Source: Tieghemiomyces parasiticus
Lineage: Eukaryota; Kickxellomycota; Dimargaritomycetes; Dimargaritales; Dimargaritaceae
Assembly (NCBI GenBank): GCA_027575765.1
Contig: JANBPT010000260.1
Location: 1-50,002 of the forward strand
Direction of reading: 5' to 3'
DNA length: 50,002 nt
The position numbers were made by a program, and so were the translations under genes. The notes beneath the pieces were generated by a model. It did no database searches and was not told the origin of the DNA. It saw nothing but the letters and a program-made list of their open reading frames with translations. Positions 44,220-50,002 of this stretch are shown here, piece by piece; within the stretch, counting starts at the first letter, position 1; the number at the start of each line of letters is the position of its first letter.

Positions 44220-46490
44220 ATGGAGCACGAGCCTTACTCGCGCCAGCCACACGGCTACTGGCTATCCCGCCTAACCGAACGTTTCTTCAGCCTGGCCGTT
44301 GCCGCCCAGGTCGTGTACAATGTGGGTCGAACCGCCCTCCAATGGTTTCTATATCTAACGGTCGGCACGCTGCTTCTGCCATTTAGCTTCCCCATCCTCT
44401 GTAAGTGGCGAGTCGTGCGGGTGCTCTTCCCTCCCTCGGGAGGCGAGGACCCTGAAGACGGCCGGTGTAAACTGATCACCCCCCCCCAGACTACCTACGT
44501 TGCAACCGGTGGCGCGACCAAACCAGGTTGCGGCGCCTATGTTCCAACTAGCACCTGGGCCGGTCAGCCCATATGGATTACCTGCCGTATCTGCAGTCCT
44601 TTTGTATGCTCACCACAGTGCGCAGGGCATATCAGTCAATGTGGTGGCCTTTTGGAAGGCAAACACCCTATACTGGCACCGTTCACTTGGGTTTCCTAAT
44701 TAGGGACCCTGAGACGTAAATCCCCTCTCCAGCCCTGGCCTTGTCGGCAGGCGGATATAGGTGGTGTAGACCCAGTTTCGGAGGGCTATGAGCATGCCCC
44801 CCTTAGACCCTACTGGTAAGGCTCCATTCTGGTATCCTATATTTATTGACTAACCTGGCTTAATCTACGCTTTCTACGTATTCCTGGACAGGTTCCGCCT
44901 ACCTATTTGCCTGGTACATGTACTTCAAATTGGGTAAGTAGGATTATATATTGGTCTTGTGAAGTGGGCCCGACAGTCGCCGTGGATCCGAACGGTACCC
45001 TAAAGCATGTCTCTCTAGGTCTCTCTTGGCCCGGCTGCTTATCTAACACTTGTGACCGCATGCTCGCGCACCTATTCCCCCCCCCCTGCACCATTTTCTT
45101 CACAGGCCTGCTCCACGGTCCCGACGGCTTCCACCCGCTTGCCCTGCCGTGGAACCCGGTGCGCGTGCTCAAGATGAGCTACGCCGCATTGGATAACTTA
45201 TCTGATCTCTTCAGCGGCCCATTCCCGATCGTTCTCCGCTGGATCGTAGAGAAAGCCTTTGCCCGACGCACTCCGGCTGAGGCCGTTATCCGCGACGTGC
45301 GCTACGGGGCGGCTCATCCCCGGATGGTACTGGACATGTATATCCCCGAACTAATAGCGGGATCACCGCCTTCCTCGACGGGCCCGTCGCCCGTCCCATC
45401 GGTAGCTTTCTCACGGCCAGCCAGCCGCACCAGTCTTCACCTCCTGCCCGACCGTGGGCCGGGCGAGTCCATGGGACTCCCCCATCCGACACGGCTCTCC
45501 CCAGTCATTTGCTTTGTGTACGGCAAGACCTGGAGCTCGGCCCAGCGTAAGGTCTACGTGCCCATGGCCCACACTTTGCGCAAGCAAGGCTATATGGTCG
45601 CATTGCCCGAAGCCCGCCGGCCACCGAATGGTACCATCGCCGATACGGTGGGTGACACTCTACAATGTCTCCTGTGGCTCAACCGCAATGTGGCTAAGTA
45701 CGGCGGCGACCCGACGAGCTTGTACCTGATGGGCCACGGCGCAGGCGCCCACCTCTGCACCTTGGCAGCCACCGTTTGGACCCTGGCCTTGAGCAAGCTG
45801 CCGGCCCCTTGGGAAGTGGCTTGTCCGCCGACCAGCGCCTCAAGTCTTGCTACCACCACCAACGCCTCTGCCAATCAGCCGCGCCATCGGGTAGGCAGGC
45901 ACCTAGGCTCGACATCATCCGCCCAGGCCAGGCCGGGGTCACCGGAGGGGGGACGCCCGTCGCTCCAGGACGACCTATACCAGCTGATCCGGCACTACAC
46001 CCTCCTGGTCCGCGACAGCCGGGAGGCGGTGGTCATACCCCGCACCGACACCCCATTGACTATCGCAGGGCTGATCCTACTGGCGGGGGTGTACGACATT
46101 GACGCCCAGCATCGGTACGAGCAGCACCGCGGAATCGACGAGATCTCGGCTACCACGCGGCTGATCGGTAGCGGCTCCTCGGCGCTGTACTCGCCGCCAG
46201 TACTGCTCGAGACCCACTGCCATACCGCCCAAGTTACCCTATCGCAATCGGCATTCCCCAAGAAGGTGCTGCTCATCCATGGCGAGCGTGATACGGTGGT
46301 GCCGCTCAAATCCAGCGAACAGTTTTTCGACCTACTCTGCCAGTTGGACGTGGACGACGTGAACCTCAAGGTATACTCGCGGACCAAGTCCATGAACCCG
46401 GCTATCACGTTGCTCACCGAATCGGCCAGCTTGTGTCAGTCAGTGCTCGAGGATATCCAGTCCACCATCTGCGACCACGGCGAGGCTTGA
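44220..46490 (+). CDS. Membrane-anchored isoprenylcysteine methylesterase-like alpha/beta-hydrolase, predicted inactive
   Basis: Three exons, 44,220-44,400, 44,892-44,933 and 45,106-46,490, join in frame to 535 aa. The N-terminal 75 residues contain one or two membrane segments (WFLYLTVGTLLLPFSFPIL and SAYLFAWYMYF, interrupted by intron 1). The alpha/beta-hydrolase domain resembles ICME/PCME and fungal relatives: ICFVYGKTWSSAQRKVY where enzymes have the HGG oxyanion motif, KYGGDPTSLYLMGHGAGAHL, and KKVLLIHGERDTVVPL. The nucleophile elbow reads G-H-G-A-G, with Gly286 where family members have Ser. The Asp loop (GERD) is kept, but the expected His near the C-terminus (T-H-T/D context) is not visible: that stretch reads YSRTKSMNPAI. 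A Ser/Pro/Thr-rich insert (about 320-365) splits the fold. By family it would reverse methylation of prenylated CaaX proteins at the ER; the missing residues argue for a non-catalytic role. Confidence 0.8.
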
Positions 46491-47447
46491 AGGCTGCGGC
46501 GACGATGCCCTGCTTGGACAGCGTTTGCTACCCCCCCCCTTCCTTCCTCTACTGTTCGTCCGGCCTGGGTTTGCCCGCCCTACTCTTTGACAAATTTGGT
46601 CCGCCTCCACCCTTTGTCCGGCCTGTACTTTAACATTCAATACATCTTATTAGCGTAACCAAAGCGCGAGCATGCGGACACATCAAGGTGGGAGCAATGG
46701 GGTTGTGGGGCAGCTGTCATGGCTTAGGAATTCTTGGTAAAGATCGAAGTATGGGCTACCTTAACGCTCCCGAGGCATTCTCTAATTCCAAAGCGAGGCA
46801 AGAAATTCTCTGAGGTGCTCATGCCTACCCGCCAGCTGCGACTCCAAAGCCAGTTGCAGGCGGGGGGGGGCAAATAGACGGGGCTGACCGGCGGGGCCCA
46901 CCGTTCCCCATTCCGCCGCCACTATCCTTAACCGAAGGCTCGTTACCTACCATGCGTCTGTAGGGCATCGTCTCCGACCCCCTAACCCTATCACCGACGG
47001 CCGTGTAACAGATCCGCACCGTATTGGCCGGCCCCTCTGGGCACCATCACTTCTTGTTGTAGAGCATTGCTTTGCACCCTGAATGGTTATCACCTACGAA
47101 GGTTTGAACCAGTATCTGATTCAGTGAAGTGACCCATGGAACGACGCGATTCCCCCATCCCCTGTCTTTCTATTAACTGGTTCCTCGCTTCTTCCAAGGC
47201 GTGCTCCTTCAGGTCCCGTCACCTTTTAACCCTTTAAACACACACCTTAGGTCACGCGACGCAGCGGCATCGCTAGTCATCCGAAACAATCTCCCCCGAA
47301 GGACCCTTCGCCCTTTCCCACCCTCTCTCTCTTAATCCTCTCAGGTTACGCAACCTTTACTACATACTCAACTATTCCCATCCCCCTAGCCCTAACTTCC
47401 CATCCCATCCTCGCCCGGCTACGCGATCGCCCTCCCCTCTCGCCACC
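46491..47447. other. Intergenic region upstream of NOT2
   Basis: No gene seen. The first part carries the 3' flank of the hydrolase-like gene; a nine-G run lies near 46,861. The last 150 bp are C/T-rich. Confidence 0.55.
47311..47445 (+). promoter_or_regulatory. C/T-rich leader/promoter tract of NOT2
   Basis: The 130 bases before the NOT2 start codon are dominated by C and T (for example CACCCTCTCTCTCTTAATCC) and end in a good initiation context, CGCCACCATG. CT-rich blocks next to the start are typical of constitutive fungal promoters; the role here is inferred. Confidence 0.4.
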
Positions 47448-49385
47448 ATGTCCGATTTCCCATCACTAGGCGGCTACTCGCGGTCGGATGCCTTTCCTCC
47501 ACTTTCAGGATCGACCATCAACTTGAGCCGGTCTGAGCAATTCCGGTCCATCGTGGCCAACAGTTTGGCCTCGCAGCAGGGCAGCGCCCACAGTAGCAGT
47601 CAGGTGCCAAGCATCAACATGGACGACTTCCCGGCCCTACCAGGATCCTCTCCAGGCCTGGCGAATCGGCAGGGCAACAACCCGCTGGTGTCGCAGACTG
47701 CGCCACCGTCGACATCCAGCACGACCGAGGGTCCCATCCCTTCGCTTGCAAACTCATTCAACTCCATGGCCATCTCGGGTGCTAGTACCGTTAGTCTATC
47801 GACGCTTCAAGCCGATGCCGGCGGCCGGCCCGACGGCGCGATCCCGAGCGGCCGGAAACCCACCATTTCGTTCAATGAGCTCAAGGCCGGTCAGTCTGAT
47901 GCCGGTCTGTCAAGTCCATTAGCGGCCAGTGGGACGACGGGGGCTGTGCTCGGAGCTGCTGTTGCCGCGGCCGCCGCGGAGGCCAGCGCGTCCACCAATC
48001 CGGCTGACAACACCGCGACGGGTAAGCGGCGGGAATCGACAGCCCAGTCTGCAATGTCGCCGACCCCAGGAGCCAACCGGCTAGGTGGCCTGACCAGCAC
48101 GTTGGGTGCCAACAGGCCGGCCAGTACCGAGACTGGTGCCAGCGGGTCCGCTGCCGACGATCAGTATGGACTGCTGGGTCTCCTGGACACGCTCAAGACC
48201 TCTAACCCGGACAAGTCGGCACTAGCTTTCGGGTTCGACGTATCCAAGTTCGGCCTTAACCTATCGTCCCCAGGACTCTTGTACGCGACGTTTACGACAC
48301 CATGGATCGACCAGAGCCAGGCTAATCTGTCGCACATCCGGCCCGAGTTCTCACTGCCAGCGTGCTACCAAGTGCGGCCGCGGCGGTCGGCCATGGAACG
48401 GTTGCAACACTTTTCTGAGGAGACATTGTTTTACATCTTTTATACCATGCCCCGCGACGAGCTCCAGGAAACCGCGGCCTACGAACTGTACAAGCGGAAT
48501 TGGCGGTACCACAAGGATCTCAAGCTGTGGCTCACGAAAGACACGTCGGCCGGCGGCGAGAACGGTGCCAATGGGACATCCCCCGCCACGGTTAAAACCC
48601 AGCACGGTGAACAGGGAGTGTACGTCTTCTTCGACCCAAGTACGTGGCAGAAGGTATATAAGGAGTTTGTACTTGTCTATGACGTCCTCGAGGACCGCCA
48701 CGCCTACGCCGGTGCAGGAGGTAACCAGGCCAACGGCGGCACGGGCCCAGCCAGCCGGGCCGGATCGACTGCGCCTGGCAACCAGTCGTCGAACGCCATG
48801 GCCGGACTGAGTGGCCTTGGATCTGCGTCCAGTCAGCTACCAGACCTATCCCTCGGTGGTCCTGGTGGTTCCCTGAACCTGGGTAACTTTGGCAACGGCG
48901 GCAACAGCTCACACCACCGGGGGTTCGTTCCCACATCATCGTCCGCCGGGACCGGCGTCAACTCCAGTTTGGCAGGTGGTCTAGGTCACCACGGTTCTCA
49001 GAGTCAGCCCTCCCTCGGCGGGGGCTTAGGCTCCCAACAGAACTTCCTCGCCCAGTTCCAGCAGCACCCGTCCCTACAACAACAACAACAACAACAACAG
49101 CAGCAGCAGCAGTTGCATAGCCTTTATGGCAATGGGGGTAGTCAGTCGTCGACCAGTCACGCCTCGCTTCTGAACGCCCATTCCATGCACCTGTCCCAAC
49201 AAATGGGTGGGAACAATAGTGGCGGCGGACTGCCCTTCGGTGGCGGTAGCGGCAGCGGAACTCCGCTCTCCTCCGCCGGTCTTTCCAACCCTGGTGGCGC
49301 CCACGGACTCTTCGCCAACAAAAGTGGACTGGGAGGGTCTTTCAACCACTTGATGGGGTCAGGCTCCAACCTTAATGATTTGTAG
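47448..49385 (+). CDS. NOT2: CCR4-NOT complex subunit NOT2 with Q/G/S-rich C-terminal extension
   Basis: A single exon of 645 aa starting at ATG 47,448 (CGCCACCATG context). The N-terminus has the family's SDFPSLGG and, near residue 62, MDDFPALPG motifs within a disordered Ser/Ala-rich region. The conserved NOT box follows at about 238-420: DQYGLLGLLDTLK, FGFDVSKFGLNLSSPGLLY, FTTPWID, PEFSLPACYQV, FSEETLFYIFYTMPRDELQ, AAYELYKRNWRYHKDLKLWL and GVYVFFDPSTWQKV. In the family this box ends the protein. Here some 225 more residues follow, rich in Gly, Ser, Asn and Gln, with a 12-residue poly-Gln at 544-555. NOT2 heterodimerises with NOT3/5 and docks on NOT1 in the cytoplasmic/nuclear deadenylase complex that represses and degrades mRNA. 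A 26-residue linker is also inserted inside the NOT box (TSAGGENGANGTSP...). Confidence 0.95.
   Translation: MSDFPSLGGYSRSDAFPPLSGSTINLSRSEQFRSIVANSLASQQGSAHSSSQVPSINMDDFPALPGSSPGLANRQGNNPLVSQTAPPSTSSTTEGPIPSLANSFNSMAISGASTVSLSTLQADAGGRPDGAIPSGRKPTISFNELKAGQSDAGLSSPLAASGTTGAVLGAAVAAAAAEASASTNPADNTATGKRRESTAQSAMSPTPGANRLGGLTSTLGANRPASTETGASGSAADDQYGLLGLLDTLKTSNPDKSALAFGFDVSKFGLNLSSPGLLYATFTTPWIDQSQANLSHIRPEFSLPACYQVRPRRSAMERLQHFSEETLFYIFYTMPRDELQETAAYELYKRNWRYHKDLKLWLTKDTSAGGENGANGTSPATVKTQHGEQGVYVFFDPSTWQKVYKEFVLVYDVLEDRHAYAGAGGNQANGGTGPASRAGSTAPGNQSSNAMAGLSGLGSASSQLPDLSLGGPGGSLNLGNFGNGGNSSHHRGFVPTSSSAGTGVNSSLAGGLGHHGSQSQPSLGGGLGSQQNFLAQFQQHPSLQQQQQQQQQQQQLHSLYGNGGSQSSTSHASLLNAHSMHLSQQMGGNNSGGGLPFGGGSGSGTPLSSAGLSNPGGAHGLFANKSGLGGSFNHLMGSGSNLNDL
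49077..49112 (+). repeat. Poly-glutamine codon tract in NOT2
   Basis: Seven CAA codons followed by five CAG codons encode twelve consecutive Gln residues. A pure trinucleotide run of this kind is prone to length change and could be polymorphic between isolates. Confidence 0.85.
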
Positions 49386-49802
49386 AAACCTGAAGAAGGC
49401 TATTGGCGGGGTGGGGGAAGCCAGTTGATCCGACCCCCCCTTTTCTGACTCCGCCTCCATCTCAAACCATTATCAGCTATGGACTCGTTCCGTCCTGCTC
49501 GTTCACTACCTCTCGGCCTACTGTGCTGCCCCTTCCCCACACGTAGACCCTGGCCCTCGTCTGCTTCCTCCGGCGTTTTCCACTCTAAACACCACCCTTC
49601 TTTTATTCATCACCGACGCCCTCTCCATAGCCCACGCCCATATACACGTCCTTCTCACACTCGAATCAAAACAATACATATACATATGCGTCTATCCATG
49701 CAAGACGGAATGCCACTGGTATTTATAGTACTCTAGATGGGTCCGATCGGCCACTGCCCATCGCCACGACCGTGTCCCTCCCCTTTCCGCCAATTCGGCA
49801 CT
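49386..49802. other. Convergent 3' intergenic region
   Basis: Between the NOT2 stop (+) and the end of the partial minus-strand gene. C/T-rich, with no gene seen. Confidence 0.55.
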
Positions 49803-50002
49803 TTAGAAGCTCAAAGTACACGTACCGAACCCGCTGACCGTCTTGAACGTACGCAGGCCCCACCCGTTACGTGAATGGACGATATCCTCGACGTTGAAGA
49901 ACTTGCGCAGCGGGTTGGTAAACAGCATCTGGTGGCTGCGGCCGGGCAGCACCACACGGTACCGGTTGCCGGTTACGGAGTCACGGTAGTCGCCCGCCCC
50001 AC
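49803..50002 (-). CDS. Partial gene running off the right edge, unknown product
   Basis: One minus-strand frame is open from the window edge for about 65 codons to a TAA at 49,805-49,803. Its composition is clearly coding, with C/G-ending codons and an ordered residue pattern (GNRYRVVLPGRSHQMLFTNP, LRKFFNVEDIVHSRNGWGL). I do not recognise the family. It either ends at the TAA with GFGTCTLSF or is spliced at a GTACGT donor directly after the Phe-Gly codons, in which case the true C-terminus lies further left. The 5' part is outside the window. Confidence 0.55.
   Translation of the reverse strand, partial: GAGDYRDSVTGNRYRVVLPGRSHQMLFTNPLRKFFNVEDIVHSRNGWGLRTFKTVSGFGTCTLSF

Noticed and set aside
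43745..44386. 213-codon plus-strand frame overlapping the start of the hydrolase-like gene
   Set aside because: C/T-rich leader sequence read in another frame. It has no domain, and it overlaps exon 1 of the real gene in a different phase.
44401..44891. Open frame continuing past exon 1 of the hydrolase-like gene
   Set aside because: It lies after a consensus GTAAGT donor. Splicing it out joins two membrane segments and the hydrolase domain in frame, so it is intron 1.

Overview
The window looks like nuclear DNA of an intron-rich, early-diverging fungus. Genes are split by many short GT-AG introns (seven exons in the RAM2 gene, nine in the TEA-domain gene). Coding sequence is rich in C/G-ending codons. 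The set of families (GLO3, RAM2, PHO85/CDK5-type kinase, YEATS2-like protein, NOT2, mitochondrial mL47 and mL49, RTF2, a dispersed 5S rRNA gene) is opisthokont and fungal. Placement near Kickxellomycotina/Zoopagomycota (for example Dimargaritales) is an inference from gene style only.

Layout. 1-2,489 is gene-poor and carries a diverged tandem repeat of about 270 bp. 2,490-3,521 (-) encodes a single-pass membrane protein. 6,177-6,949 (+) is a small three-exon gene of unknown function. 7,151-7,936 (-) is RTF2, followed by a 5S rRNA gene (8,182-8,295, -). 10,126-11,206 (+) is a CDK5/PHO85-type kinase. 11,579-13,526 (-) is the farnesyl/geranylgeranyltransferase alpha subunit. 14,218-16,792 (-) is a TEAD-type transcription factor with both a TEA domain and a YAP-binding-like C-terminus. 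20,210-20,984 (-) is mL47. 22,045-26,522 (+) is a six-exon YEATS2-like chromatin reader with a zinc finger. 27,027-27,638 (+) is mL49. 29,464-30,805 (-) is an unrecognised gene. About 32.5-35.7 kb is a decayed DIRS/Ngaro-like retrotransposon almost free of CpG. 37,641-39,881 (-) is GLO3. 40,526-42,010 (-) is a predicted secreted F-box-like protein. 44,220-46,490 (+) is a membrane-anchored isoprenylcysteine-methylesterase-like protein that lacks its catalytic serine. 47,448-49,385 (+) is NOT2 with a long Q/G/S-rich tail. A partial gene (-) runs off the right edge.

The genes do not form one pathway. They are mostly independent housekeeping and regulatory functions: mitochondrial translation (mL47, mL49), prenylated-protein processing (RAM2 and, by family, the methylesterase-like protein), Golgi-ER traffic (GLO3), transcription and mRNA control (TEAD-like, YEATS2-like, NOT2) and replication control (RTF2). 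The points most worth a second look are the TEAD-type factor, the methylesterase-like pseudoenzyme, the signal-peptide plus F-box-like protein, and the CpG-stripped retroelement. Exon boundaries were derived by hand from reading frame, GT-AG signals and family similarity. No searches were run.
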